From: Blautia sp. An81
Lineage (GTDB): Bacteria > Bacillota > Clostridia > Lachnospirales > Lachnospiraceae
DNA length: 64,000 bases
Direction of reading: 5' to 3'
Assembly: GCF_002161285.1 (NCBI RefSeq)
Contig: NZ_NFHH01000005.1
Coordinates: 62,001-126,000 of the forward strand
In this document: piece by piece, positions 1-8,868 of the stretch
Position numbering within the stretch: position 1 is the stretch's first letter
How the letters are laid out: each line of letters begins with the position of its first letter
Made by a program: the position numbers and the translations under genes
Notes under the pieces: model-generated
What the model was told of the DNA's origin: nothing
The model's database searches: none
The model's input: the letters and a program-made list of their open reading frames with translations, nothing else

Positions 1-779
1 CTCTCCTGAACCGGGACAAGAAAATATCTTCTGAAAATCTGGAGGCCATCGATTATGCCTCACGCCAGGGGAACATAACTGTAATCTCTACCGGACGCTC
101 CCTTTCTTCCGCCCTGCCTTATATAGAAGAGCTGGCATCCGTTCAAAAGCAGTCCTATGCCATAACCTACAACGGAGGCCTGATCTACGATTGTACCTCT
201 CAGAAAATACTCTATAAGAAAACAATCCCTCTTCCTTATGTTCAGTATATTTTTCAGCAGGCGAAAAAATTCCATATTCATTGTCAGACTTATGAGGATG
301 GATATGTACTGGCAGCAACAGACAGTGAGGAGCTGCGAGAATATGCTGCCCATACCAGTATGCCTGTCCGCATCCTCCCGGACCCTCCAGGAGAAATGAC
401 GAAAGAACCTTTCAAAATCCTTACTTCCTGCCTTCATGGCCGAGAGCATCATCAGGCATACCGCCGTTCTCTGGAGGATTGGTCAAAAGATAAAATTTCA
501 CTGTTTTTCTCCAGTGATTATTATCTGGAACATGTACCTTTAGGAGTGTCCAAAGGCAATGCCATCCATATACTCTGCCAGCTTCTGAATGTCCCCATAG
601 AAAACACTTATGCGGCAGGTGATGCAGAAAATGACATAGCCATGCTGAAAGCAGCTCATACAGGTATTGCCATGGCAAATGGCACAGCAGAAGTCAAAAA
701 AGTGGCTGATTACATCACAAAATCCGATAATAATCACGGCGGAATCCGTGAAATCATTAAAAACTTTATAGAAAATTAA
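1..779 (+). CDS. Cof-type HAD-family sugar/nucleotide phosphatase, 5' end cut by window
   Basis: The reading frame is open from base 3 and starts with LLNRDKKIS, which in Cof-type HAD hydrolases directly follows the catalytic DxDGT motif. About a dozen N-terminal residues, including the nucleophile Asp, therefore lie outside the window. Visible family motifs are ISTGRS (motif II, Thr/Ser), a C2 cap with YNGGLIY, the lysine motif in GVSKGNAI, and the Mg-binding GDAENDIAML (motif IV). These cytosolic enzymes dephosphorylate small phosphorylated metabolites such as sugar phosphates or flavin and pyridoxal phosphates. The substrate cannot be read from sequence. The gene ends 109 bp before the next small gene. 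Confidence 0.88.
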   Translation, partial: LLNRDKKISSENLEAIDYASRQGNITVISTGRSLSSALPYIEELASVQKQSYAITYNGGLIYDCTSQKILYKKTIPLPYVQYIFQQAKKFHIHCQTYEDGYVLAATDSEELREYAAHTSMPVRILPDPPGEMTKEPFKILTSCLHGREHHQAYRRSLEDWSKDKISLFFSSDYYLEHVPLGVSKGNAIHILCQLLNVPIENTYAAGDAENDIAMLKAAHTGIAMANGTAEVKKVADYITKSDNNHGGIREIIKNFIEN

Positions 780-888
780 TGAAAACCCCTTCCATTCTTC
801 TTATAAGTTGGATTATAATAGAGAAAATATTATTAGACGGGTAGTTGCATTACAAATGTCTGAATTGTAAAGAAAGGATTTAGAGAAT

Positions 889-1323
889 ATGGGAAATTTT
901 GGCAAAAAACTTTTAGGTGCAGGGGCTCTTGGAGCCGCTGCAGGCGCAGCAGTTTATTACTTCGTAAAAAAGAAAAGCGAAGATCCTGATCTCCAGGAGG
1001 AATTTGCAGATTTTCAGGATAATATTAAGGAAACTGCCGCCTCAGCGGTCAATGTTGCCTCCCGGCTGAAAGACGTTGTAGAAAAATCTGTGGATAATGC
1101 GGTAAGTAAGGTAAAAGAGCACACCGATGATTTCGTTGACGATGACATCTTTGAAGAAGAAGAGTCTTTTTCCTCAGCAGCATCTGAAGTCGCTGAAGAA
1201 GTAAAAGAGGCTGGAAAGGAAGCCGTATCTGATGCAGCTGAGACTGTAGAAAAGGCAGCGGAAAAGGTAGAAGAAACCGCAGAAAATATTAAAGAAGCAG
1301 TTGATGATTCAAAAGAGTCATAA
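889..1323 (+). CDS. Small membrane-anchored, charged coiled-coil protein (YtxH-like)
   Basis: This 144-residue protein begins with a Gly/Ala-rich hydrophobic segment (about residues 8-25, LLGAGALGAAAGAAVYYF) followed by Lys residues. The remainder is strongly charged and Ala/Glu/Lys-rich, with heptad-like repeats ending in AAEKVEETAENIKEAVDD. This is the layout of YtxH-type stress or envelope proteins: one N-terminal membrane anchor and a long helical tail. I see no catalytic motif. The start has the ribosome site AAAGGA about 12 bp upstream. The function is unknown; the YtxH link rests on architecture only. Confidence 0.7.
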   Translation: MGNFGKKLLGAGALGAAAGAAVYYFVKKKSEDPDLQEEFADFQDNIKETAASAVNVASRLKDVVEKSVDNAVSKVKEHTDDFVDDDIFEEEESFSSAASEVAEEVKEAGKEAVSDAAETVEKAAEKVEETAENIKEAVDDSKES

Positions 1324-1359
1324 ACTGTTGATGCATTTGTGCAAATATCATACTTTATT

Positions 1360-1383
1360 GGCCGCAAAGGGGCGGCCTCTCTT
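1360..1383 (+). terminator. Hairpin after the YtxH-like gene
   Basis: GGCCGC and GCGGCC arms flank a short A/G loop and are followed by a weak T-rich run. It probably ends the upstream transcript, but the T tract is poor. Confidence 0.4.
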
Positions 1384-1505
1384 GAAGGAGTAACTTTTAA
1401 TCCGTAGTTTTTGGGAGTTTTGTGGTAAAACACGCAGATAAGACTTCGATTATTTTCCTGCTGTTTCACCATAAATCTCCCTTTTTTTGTAAAGGAGGAA
1501 TGCTT

Positions 1506-3095
1506 TTGAATGAAGTATTACTGTTAGTTGGAATTGTAATTATGATCTGTATCCTTTTAGGACGTTTTGCTGAAAATCTTCCTGTTCCTTCCCTTCTGAT
1601 TTTTATAGGATTAGGCATGTTTTTCGGAGCAAACGGTCCCATTGGAATACAGTTTGATGACTATTCTGTGTCCGAGAGTATCTGTACTATCTGTTTGATA
1701 TTCATTATGTTCTATGGAGGCTTTGGCACCAATATTGCTTCCGCCAGGCCTGTTCTGGGAAAATCTCTCTGTTTATCTACCCTGGGGGTTATTCTTACCG
1801 CCGGCTTTACCGGAGCTTTTATACATTTCGTTCTCCGTCTATCCTGGACGGAAAGTATCCTTATCGGAAGCGTGATCGCTTCCACAGATGCGGCCTCAGT
1901 CTTTAACATACTCCGTTCCCAAAGCCTGGCTCTAAAAGACAATACAGCTTCTCTTTTAGAGGTAGAATCCGGCTCCAACGACCCGATTTCCTATATGCTG
2001 ACTCTGGTTCTGATCTCTGTTATAACAGGTGAAAAAATCTCAGTTCCTCTTATGCTGTTTCAGCAGATCTTTTTCGGTCTGGCAGGGGGATTTCTCATCG
2101 GCTGGATTGGTATCCTGCTGCTTCGCCACTTTAATTTTGAGATGGAACAAGGCCGGACAATCTTTGTGTTTGCCGTAGCGCTTACTGCTTACGCTCTTCC
2201 TTCTCTTCTGGGAGGAAATGGCTATCTCAGTGTATATTTAAGCGGTATTTTAATGGGAAATTATTACATACCTGATAAAAAATATCTGGTCCACTTTTTC
2301 GACACCATCACAGGGATTTCTCAGATGATCATATTTTTCCTTCTGGGACTTCTGGTCACACCTGCTCAGTTAGGACCGGTACTGATCCCCGCCATTCTCA
2401 TTATGGTTTTCCTTACTCTGATGGGAAGGCCCTTAAGCGTCCTTCTCATCCTGGCGCCTTTCCGGTCATCTTTTCGGCAGATTGGCGTCACCGCCTGGTC
2501 CGGACTTCGAGGTGTTGCTTCCATTGTGTTTTCCATTCTGGTAGTGCTTAATGATGTACCAATGAAATACAATATTTTTAACCTGGTCTTCTGTATTGTC
2601 CTGATGTCTATTGCTATACAGGGAACCCTTCTTCCCTGGGTATCCGAAAAACTGCAGATGATCGATCTCCACGGAAATGTGGAACGGACTTTTAATGACT
2701 ATCAGGAATCCACAGACGTAAGTTTCATAAAGATTTCCGTAAAAGAAGGTGACCGTCTGTCTCACTGTCTGGTAAAAGATGCCTCTTTTCCTTCCGGACT
2801 GCTGATCGTCATGATTGTTCGTGGTACAGAGAGCATTGTTCCAAACGGAAATACAGAAATCCTGCCGGGGGATCTTCTGGTGGTGGCTGCCCCTGAGTTT
2901 GAAGACAGAAAAAACCTGTCTCTCTATGAAAATGTCATCCGTCCAAATCATCCATGGCTGAACAAGCCTCTGAGGAAAATTTCTATTCCTGCAGGCTGTC
3001 TTATTGTTCTTATTTTAAGAGACGGAACTTCTATTATTCCTGAAGGGAAAGATGTACTCCGGGAGGGTGATATCATCGTTACTGCAAGATTTTAA
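1506..3095 (+). CDS. K+/H+ antiporter, CPA1 family with TrkA-C domains (CvrA/NhaP2-like)
   Basis: This is a membrane cation/proton antiporter of about 529 residues. The first ~390 residues are hydrophobic helices carrying the CPA1 signature STDAASVF...EVESGSNDP, whose acidic residues take part in ion exchange. The last ~140 residues hold TrkA-C-like regulatory repeats (GDRLSHCLV..., GDLLVVAAPE..., GDIIVTARF). That combination is typical of NhaP2/CvrA-type K+/H+ antiporters, which protect against cytoplasmic K+ or alkali stress. The start decision is unusual. AAAGGAGG lies directly against an ATG at 1500, which is too close. The TTG at 1506 is 7-8 bp from the Shine-Dalgarno and gives the expected N-terminus LNEVLLLVG. 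An upstream in-frame GTG at 1422 has no ribosome site. Confidence 0.88.
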   Translation: MNEVLLLVGIVIMICILLGRFAENLPVPSLLIFIGLGMFFGANGPIGIQFDDYSVSESICTICLIFIMFYGGFGTNIASARPVLGKSLCLSTLGVILTAGFTGAFIHFVLRLSWTESILIGSVIASTDAASVFNILRSQSLALKDNTASLLEVESGSNDPISYMLTLVLISVITGEKISVPLMLFQQIFFGLAGGFLIGWIGILLLRHFNFEMEQGRTIFVFAVALTAYALPSLLGGNGYLSVYLSGILMGNYYIPDKKYLVHFFDTITGISQMIIFFLLGLLVTPAQLGPVLIPAILIMVFLTLMGRPLSVLLILAPFRSSFRQIGVTAWSGLRGVASIVFSILVVLNDVPMKYNIFNLVFCIVLMSIAIQGTLLPWVSEKLQMIDLHGNVERTFNDYQESTDVSFIKISVKEGDRLSHCLVKDASFPSGLLIVMIVRGTESIVPNGNTEILPGDLLVVAAPEFEDRKNLSLYENVIRPNHPWLNKPLRKISIPAGCLIVLILRDGTSIIPEGKDVLREGDIIVTARF

Positions 3096-3097
3096 AA

Positions 3098-3160
3098 AGA
3101 AGCTGCCGCATTTTATGTGTAAATATTCCTTACATACAAAATGCGCAGCTTCTTTTCTGT
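3098..3160. terminator. Bidirectional terminator; short relative of the 142-bp palindromic repeat
   Basis: AAGAAGCTGCCGCATTTT is mirrored by AAAATGCGCAGCTTCTTTT, between the convergent antiporter and mocR genes. Its inner sequence TGTGTAAATATTCCTTACAT closely resembles the right half of the repeats at 7791 and 29163. It may be an internally deleted copy used as a terminator. Confidence 0.75.
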
Positions 3161-3161
3161 T

Positions 3162-4568
3162 TTAGTTTTCCCATATCTTTTTTAGGCTTTTCATGGCCTT
3201 TTCAATATCTTCTTCTCTCAAAGTAGCATAGCCCAATAGAACCATATTTTCCTCTTTTGACGTCTTTTGTATCCGATATTCAGACACTCCATAAACCTTA
3301 ATTCCAGATTCTTTTGCCCGGAAAACAGCTTCTTGTTCTGTCAGCCCGTTACAGAATTCCACCAGCAGATGAACTCCTGCATTTTCTCCGGAAAAAGTGC
3401 ATATATGGGACATGTCTTTCAGGCATTTTACCATAAGATCATGTTTATTTTTATAAACAGCCCGCATACGATTTAAATGTCTCTCATAGTATCCTTCTCT
3501 GAGAAACAATTCCAAAATCTTCTGGTCTGTTCTGGATACAGTTACGGAAAAAAGATGTTCCAAAGACAGATACGTGTTCATCAGCTCCCGGGGAAGGACC
3601 ATATAACTGACTCTGACAGAGGGCGCCAGAGATTTGGAAAAGGTCCCCAGATAGATCACACAGCCTTTCTGGTCAAATCCGAAAAGAGCCGGGATGGGCT
3701 GGCCTTTATAGCGGAATTCACTGTCATAATCGTCCTCGATAATATATCTTCCCTCCCTGGCTCCGGCCCATTTCAGGAGCTCCGTCCTCCGCTTCAGGGG
3801 CATGACCATTCCCATGGGAAATTGATGGGAGGGCATTACATAAACCGTATCCGCCTCTGTTTTTTCCAGCTCCTCTATAAGGATTCCCTGTTCATCCTGT
3901 CCTACCGGCAAAATGTGGCTGCCCATATGGAGGAAATCGTAGTAGGCGCTCAGATAAGTTGGATTTTCCATGGCGATCTTCCGATTTTTCCCCAGTATCA
4001 CCCAGAGGAGCATAAGAAGATAATCATTTCCTGCCCCTATAATAATCTGACCTGGGTCGCAGTCTACACCTCTGGCACTATGAAGATATTCTGCCACCGC
4101 CTGTCGGATCCCAGGTTCTCCACAAGGGTCTCCCAGCTGAAAAAGACTGTCTCCTTCCTGTGAAAGGACCTCCCTGGACAGTTTCCGCCAGATATTATGG
4201 GGAAATCCTCCCGGTGCAATACCATTCAGCGCAAAGTCCCACCTGTAAACAGTATCGGATGGCTTTTGTCCAGAATTTACTTCTGGAAATTCCTTTTTCT
4301 TTCTGTCGAAATAAATGCCTTCCATCTGGCACACATAGTAGCCTTTACAGGGAACAGATTCTATATATCCCTCTGCCAGCAGCTGGTCATAAGCCATATC
4401 CACAGTGCTTCTGCTAATGCAGAGATTTTTCGCCAAAATGCGGGAAGAAGGCAGTTTTTCTCCTGCCTTCATCTTTCCCTTTTGTATTTCATTTTTTATA
4501 TGATCATAAATCTGCCGGTACATAGGAAACCGGCTGTCCTCTTTCAGAGGAATCAGCAAATCATTCAT
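3162..4568 (-). CDS. MocR-type regulator (GntR HTH fused to aminotransferase-like domain)
   Basis: This 468-residue fusion has a GntR-type winged helix in residues 1-75 (MYRQIYDHIKNEI...LPSSRILAKNLCISRSTV) and a class-I aminotransferase fold from about residue 110. The PLP-binding lysine is visible in YLGTFSKSLAPSVRV, and the cofactor-contacting EDDYDSEFR is present. MocR proteins bind PLP or amino-compound adducts and regulate vitamin B6, GABA or amino-acid genes. No pdx or gab gene is nearby. The gene starts only 4 bp after the glnS stop, so it is probably co-transcribed with the tRNA synthetase. The target is unknown. Confidence 0.9.
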   Translation of the reverse strand: MNDLLIPLKEDSRFPMYRQIYDHIKNEIQKGKMKAGEKLPSSRILAKNLCISRSTVDMAYDQLLAEGYIESVPCKGYYVCQMEGIYFDRKKKEFPEVNSGQKPSDTVYRWDFALNGIAPGGFPHNIWRKLSREVLSQEGDSLFQLGDPCGEPGIRQAVAEYLHSARGVDCDPGQIIIGAGNDYLLMLLWVILGKNRKIAMENPTYLSAYYDFLHMGSHILPVGQDEQGILIEELEKTEADTVYVMPSHQFPMGMVMPLKRRTELLKWAGAREGRYIIEDDYDSEFRYKGQPIPALFGFDQKGCVIYLGTFSKSLAPSVRVSYMVLPRELMNTYLSLEHLFSVTVSRTDQKILELFLREGYYERHLNRMRAVYKNKHDLMVKCLKDMSHICTFSGENAGVHLLVEFCNGLTEQEAVFRAKESGIKVYGVSEYRIQKTSKEENMVLLGYATLREEDIEKAMKSLKKIWEN

Positions 4569-4572
4569 CTTC

Positions 4573-6270
4573 TTATTTCTCAGGAAGCTTAAAAGAGCTC
4601 TTCAGGGATACAATACGGTTAAACACCGGTGCTCCCGGTTTGGTATCATGGCAGTCTCCGCAGAAAAATCCGTTCCGCACAAACTGATAGCGGTCATAAG
4701 CTCCTGCCTTTCCCAGTTCCGGCTCCACATAGGCTTCTTCCACTACAGTAAGAGAATTTGGATTTACATTCAGGCTTCCGTCCTCTTTATTGTATACACC
4801 TTTTTCTTCATCTACGATATTCTCATAGAGACGGCACTGTGCCTTTACTGCTGTAGATGCGCATACCCAGTGAATAGTACCTTTTACCTTTCTTCCGTCA
4901 GGAGAATTTCCCCCTTTGGATGCAGGATCATACGTACAGTGGATCACTGTGATATTCCCTTCTTCATCCTTTTCACAGCTTGTACAGGTAACAAAGTAGG
5001 CATTCATCAGTCTTACTTCATTTCCCGGATAGAGACGTCTGTATTTCTTTACCGGCTCTTCCATGAAGTCTTCTCTCTCAATGTAAAGTTCCCTTCCAAA
5101 AGGCACCTGTCTTACACCCAGCTCCGGATTTTCCATGTTATTGGGAACCTCCAGATACTCAATTTCTCCTTCCGGATAGTTATCAATGACCAGTTTCACT
5201 GGATCCAGTACTGCCATCATACGTGGGGCTTTCATCTTCAGGTCCTCCCGGATACAATACTCCAGCATAGCGTAATCTACAGAGCTGTTTGCCTTGGAAA
5301 CACCGCAGAGCTCTACAAATTTCTGGATAGATTCCGGAGTAAATCCCCTTCTTCTGAGAGCAGCAATAGACACCAGTCTGGGGTCGTCCCATCCGTCTAC
5401 TGTTCCGTCTTCTACCAGCTTCTTAATATATCTCTTTCCTGTTACCACATTGGTGAGATACAGTTTTGCAAATTCAATCTGTTTCGGAGGATGGGGATAT
5501 TCCAGTTCTCTTACCACCCAGTCATAAAGAGGTCTGTGATCCTCAAATTCCAGGGTACAGATAGAATGGGTCACTCCCTCAATAGCATCTTCTATAGGAT
5601 GGGCAAAATCATACATAGGATAGATACACCATTTGTCCCCGGTATTATGGTGAGTCATATGGGCTACCCGATAAATGATCGGGTCTCTCATATTAATGTT
5701 GGGAGAGGCCATGTCAATTTTTGCTCTGAGCACGTGGCTGCCGTCAGGAAACTCCCCATTTTTCATTTTCTCAAACAAATCCAGATTTTCCTCAACGCTT
5801 CTGTTCCGGTAAGGACTTTCCTTTCCTGGCTCTGTGAGGGTACCTCTGTATTCCCGGATTTCCTCAGGGCTGAGATCACAGACAAAAGCTTTGCCTTTTT
5901 TTATCAGTTTTATAGCAGCCTCATACATCTGGTCAAAATAATCAGAAGCAAAATAAAGCCTGTCTTCCCAGTCAGCTCCCAGCCATTTCACATCTGCTTT
6001 GATGGAATCCACAAACTCTGTCTTCTCTTTGGTAGGGTTGGTGTCGTCAAAACGAAGGTTAAACTTTCCGTTATATTTCTTTGCCAGTCCGTAATTTAAT
6101 AATATAGATTTTGCGTGACCGATATGCAGGTAGCCGTTAGGCTCCGGAGGGAATCTGGTACAGATCTCCTCATATTTTCCCTCAGCCAGATCTTTCTCTA
6201 TGATCTGTTCAATAAAGTTTTTGGAAACGGTTTCCTTTACTGTCTCTTTTTCCAATTTATTCTCCTCCAT
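4573..6270 (-). CDS. glnS: Glutaminyl-tRNA synthetase
   Basis: This 565-residue class Ib synthetase charges tRNA-Gln with glutamine in the cytosol. The HIGH motif is in [16 protein letters not shown] near residue 45, and GlnRS-specific RFDDTNP and GWDDPRL follow. The second signature is divergent: where Escherichia GlnRS has MSKRK, this protein has VVTGKRY, keeping only the Lys-Arg pair. The anticodon-binding beta-barrels fill the C-terminal 220 residues, and the end contains a CGDC pair. Most Firmicutes make Gln-tRNA through GatCAB, so a direct GlnRS is a clade-restricted, probably acquired trait. The start is set by GGAGGAGAA just upstream. Confidence 0.95.
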   Translation of the reverse strand: MEENKLEKETVKETVSKNFIEQIIEKDLAEGKYEEICTRFPPEPNGYLHIGHAKSILLNYGLAKKYNGKFNLRFDDTNPTKEKTEFVDSIKADVKWLGADWEDRLYFASDYFDQMYEAAIKLIKKGKAFVCDLSPEEIREYRGTLTEPGKESPYRNRSVEENLDLFEKMKNGEFPDGSHVLRAKIDMASPNINMRDPIIYRVAHMTHHNTGDKWCIYPMYDFAHPIEDAIEGVTHSICTLEFEDHRPLYDWVVRELEYPHPPKQIEFAKLYLTNVVTGKRYIKKLVEDGTVDGWDDPRLVSIAALRRRGFTPESIQKFVELCGVSKANSSVDYAMLEYCIREDLKMKAPRMMAVLDPVKLVIDNYPEGEIEYLEVPNNMENPELGVRQVPFGRELYIEREDFMEEPVKKYRRLYPGNEVRLMNAYFVTCTSCEKDEEGNITVIHCTYDPASKGGNSPDGRKVKGTIHWVCASTAVKAQCRLYENIVDEEKGVYNKEDGSLNVNPNSLTVVEEAYVEPELGKAGAYDRYQFVRNGFFCGDCHDTKPGAPVFNRIVSLKSSFKLPEK

Positions 6271-6405
6271 CTATGGTATTTATCCTTGCGGACTTCTCTT
6301 TCAATTCTTTCAAATGCTGCCGGCCTTCTTACAGACTGCCGGGATCCGTCAACATCTGATATAGTATCATAAATTTTCCATTTTTCAAAGGCTTTGCCCC
6401 ATTTT

Positions 6406-6852
6406 TTATTCTGCGATCATAAAATTTGCCGCAGCCGTAGCAATCAGCTTTCCCGTTTTTTCTGACTTACACTGAGCGCTGATATTACAGATCCGTCTGC
6501 CCGCCCGGTCTGCCCGGGCCGTTACCAGCATGGCATCTCCATCCATTCCCGGGGAAATATAATTAATGTTCAGATTTATGGTAGGGATCATAGTTTTGCC
6601 TGTGACACTGCGGACTGCAGTTCCACAGGTGGTATCCATGGCAGCGGCAATAATTCCTCCGTGGACCGTACTCATATGGTTCAATTCCCATCTCTGGATA
6701 GGAAAACGGAGTGTCACACTCTTCTTTTCATAACTGCAGCTGTAAAACTCAATCTGCATTTTGCTGTATAAATGATCCGGGTCTTTAGGGTACAGTTTGT
6801 CCATACTCTCCCGGATTTCCCTCTCCATTTGTTCCTGCATGGTTTCTTCCAT
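6406..6852 (-). CDS. PaaI-family hotdog-fold acyl-CoA thioesterase
   Basis: This 148-residue protein has the hotdog-fold signature HGGIIAAAMDTTCGTA, in which the HGG loop and the following Asp form the thioesterase active site. The hydrophobic strands NLNINYISPG and AMLVTARADRAGRRI match the PaaI/YdiI group, which hydrolyses acyl-CoA, often aromatic acyl-CoA. It is downstream of truA on the same strand with 50 bp between. The substrate cannot be deduced. Confidence 0.85.
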   Translation of the reverse strand: MEETMQEQMEREIRESMDKLYPKDPDHLYSKMQIEFYSCSYEKKSVTLRFPIQRWELNHMSTVHGGIIAAAMDTTCGTAVRSVTGKTMIPTINLNINYISPGMDGDAMLVTARADRAGRRICNISAQCKSEKTGKLIATAAANFMIAE

Positions 6853-6902
6853 TTTTAACCGCCTTTCTGTCTGCCGAATTTATGGCTCTAAACCCATTTT
6901 CT

Positions 6903-7637
6903 TTAATATCTGACTTCTACCAGTGTCAGTCCTCTGGCCGGTGCCGTAAAGCCTGCCAGTCCTCGGTCTCTTCCCTCCAATATACCCGGAATCTCCTCTG
7001 GTTTCCGGTCTCCTCTTCCTACTTCGATGAGGGTTCCGGTCAGGATCCGCACCATATTATAGAGAAATCCCTCTCCCCGGTAATCAATCTGCAGCTCATT
7101 TGGAAGCTGGGTAAGCCGGATTTCATAAAGAGTCCTGACTGTGGACTTTTTCATCTTTTTATTAGAGCAGAAACTTTTAAAATCATGGGTACCTGTAAGA
7201 TACACGGCAGCCTGTTCCATGGCTTTTACATTGTAAGTTTCATGAAGGGGACAGAGATATTTTCTTTCAAATACATTTTTATGGCTGCCTGTTCCTATAC
7301 GGTAACGATACAATTTTTCTTTAGCATTAAGACGGCTGTGAAACCTGTCGGAAACCTGGCACACCTGGAGGATTTCAATGTCCTCCGGAAGATAATGATT
7401 CATATATTCACAGATTTCCTCACAGCTCATGGGTGTATCCAAATGTCCATTGGCTACCTGGCCCAGGGCATGTACCCCTGCATCAGTCCTTCCTGCTCCC
7501 TGTATCTGCACAGGATTTCCTGTCATCCTGGAAAGAACCTCCTCGATTTTCCTCTGAATAGTGTTTTCTGTGGTTTTCTGTCTCTGCCAGCCTCCATATC
7601 TGGTCCCGTCGTACTGTATGTCAAATCGATAGTTCAT
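6903..7637 (-). CDS. truA: tRNA pseudouridine(38-40) synthase
   Basis: TruA isomerises uridines 38-40 in the tRNA anticodon arm. The catalytic Asp is in GAGRTDAGVHALGQV, and the N-terminal YDGTRYGGWQRQ motif is intact. The frame is open further upstream, but homologues begin at MNYRFDIQYDG, and AAGGACG lies just before that ATG at 7637. This gives 244 residues, the usual length. It shares orientation with the thioesterase gene downstream. Confidence 0.93.
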   Translation of the reverse strand: MNYRFDIQYDGTRYGGWQRQKTTENTIQRKIEEVLSRMTGNPVQIQGAGRTDAGVHALGQVANGHLDTPMSCEEICEYMNHYLPEDIEILQVCQVSDRFHSRLNAKEKLYRYRIGTGSHKNVFERKYLCPLHETYNVKAMEQAAVYLTGTHDFKSFCSNKKMKKSTVRTLYEIRLTQLPNELQIDYRGEGFLYNMVRILTGTLIEVGRGDRKPEEIPGILEGRDRGLAGFTAPARGLTLVEVRY

Positions 7638-7790
7638 ATTTCCGTCCTTCTTTTCACTTCTCTGGCTCTGCCTCTTTTTCAAAGGCCTTTGTACATATTA
7701 TATCCTGATATTTATCTGTTTCATTATATAATCTGGCAGCCTCAGTGTAAATACTAAAAACCACAAATGAACATCTGTACGTAAAATGGA

Positions 7791-7932
7791 GCTGTCGCAT
7801 TAATCAAAATCGAGAATATTTATACATTTTATTGCTCAGTCTGTGCCGCTTTGAGCCTATGGTCTCAAAGCTATGCTCGACAAATTCGCATAAAATGTAT
7901 AAATATTCCTGACATATGACTAATGCGACAGC
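7791..7932 (+). repeat. 142-bp palindromic MITE-like repeat, copy A
   Basis: The element runs from GCTGTCGCATTAATC to GACTAATGCGACAGC, so its ends are inverted repeats. A nested hairpin GCTTTGAG...CTCAAAGC sits in the centre, and inner arms (GAATATTTATACATTTTA / TAAAATGTATAAATATTC) make nearly the whole element fold on itself. A second copy, also 142 bp but in inverted orientation, lies at 29163-29304. By hand count the two differ at 13 positions. No open reading frame is present. It begins 36 bp beyond the short-chain dehydrogenase stop and upstream of truA. Confidence 0.85.
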
Positions 7933-7968
7933 CCCATCCAGTCCATATCTGCTTATATATTTTGAATT

Positions 7969-8745
7969 TTAGAAGCAGGTAAATGCCCCATCTATAACAA
8001 AATCCGCTCCTGTAGTAAAGGAACTGGTATCTCCCGCCAGATATACAGCTATTGACTGGAGCTCTTCCGGTTTTCCCATACGTCCCATAGGCGCCATATG
8101 ATTCCATTTCTCTATGAGAGGTTTCAGGCTTTCCGAATTCAAAGTCAGCTCTGTAGCCATATATCCCGGACTGATGCTGTTTACTCGGACGCCTCTTTTC
8201 GCAAACTCCACAGCCATTGATTTTGTAAGCTGGATAACTCCTGCCTTAGATGCATTATAAGAGCACTGGGGCTGGGGCACATTCACGATATGAGCAGACA
8301 TAGAGGCCGTATTAATAATAGAGCCCTTTCCCTGTTTCAGCATAACTTTGGCCGCTGCCTGGGAAGTGAGAAAGACTCCGGTAAGATTAATATCTAGAAC
8401 CTTTTTCCACTGTTCATAAGTCATCTCCTCCGCCGGAATGTTCATACAGATTCCTGCATTGCAGAAGGCCGCATCCAGATGCCCGAATTCTTCCATAATT
8501 CTTCTTATCATTGCATCTACTTCTTCCGGCTTTGTCACATCTGCCTGGATAGCAATGGCCTTCATCCCTGTATTTTTTTCAATCTCACCGGCAGTTTTTG
8601 CCGCCTCTTCCATATCAATATCTACCAGAGCCAGGTCACTTCCCGCCTCTGCCAAAGCCTGGGCAATAGCCTTTCCAATGCCCCTTGCTCCCCCTGTAAC
8701 AAAAGATACTTTCCCGTCCAGTCTCATTTTTTCTAAAATTCCCAT
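7969..8745 (-). CDS. Short-chain dehydrogenase/reductase (SDR), NAD(P)-dependent
   Basis: This classical SDR of 258 residues has TGGARGIG (nucleotide binding, near residue 17), an Asp-rich second strand VDIDME that suggests NAD preference, NAG (CNAGICMN), the catalytic Ser in NTASMSA, and Y-x3-K in YNASKAG. SPGYMATEL follows as usual. The family includes sugar-alcohol and polyol dehydrogenases, and the start LEKMRLDGKVSFVTGG fits that group, but no neighbour identifies the substrate. Translation starts behind AAAAGGAGAG. A perfect 19-bp stem lies in the leader. Confidence 0.88.
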   Translation of the reverse strand: MGILEKMRLDGKVSFVTGGARGIGKAIAQALAEAGSDLALVDIDMEEAAKTAGEIEKNTGMKAIAIQADVTKPEEVDAMIRRIMEEFGHLDAAFCNAGICMNIPAEEMTYEQWKKVLDINLTGVFLTSQAAAKVMLKQGKGSIINTASMSAHIVNVPQPQCSYNASKAGVIQLTKSMAVEFAKRGVRVNSISPGYMATELTLNSESLKPLIEKWNHMAPMGRMGKPEELQSIAVYLAGDTSSFTTGADFVIDGAFTCF

Positions 8746-8764
8746 AAGTTCTCTCCTTTTAACT

Positions 8765-8812
8765 TACCCTCAGTGTACAAGGGACCAAACGGCCCCTTGT
8801 ACACTGAGGGTA
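8765..8812 (-). promoter_or_regulatory. Perfect 19-bp hairpin in the leader of the SDR gene
   Basis: TACCCTCAGTGTACAAGGG at 8765-8783 is the exact reverse complement of 8794-8812, with a 10-base loop. It sits between the symporter stop and the SDR ribosome site on the same strand. No T tract follows, so it is not a standard intrinsic terminator. It could be a transcript-processing or stability element, or a protein-binding site. Confidence 0.6.
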
Positions 8813-8868
8813 TTGTCTGATTTTGCATACTTTGATTATATACTGTGGGAAATTTCTGTGCAATCTTT

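Noticed and set aside
4648-6099. Long plus-strand open frame of 483 codons opposite glnS
   Set aside because: It is the antisense shadow of a clear GlnRS gene, has no ribosome site or recognisable family and a composition dominated by hydrophobic antisense residues.
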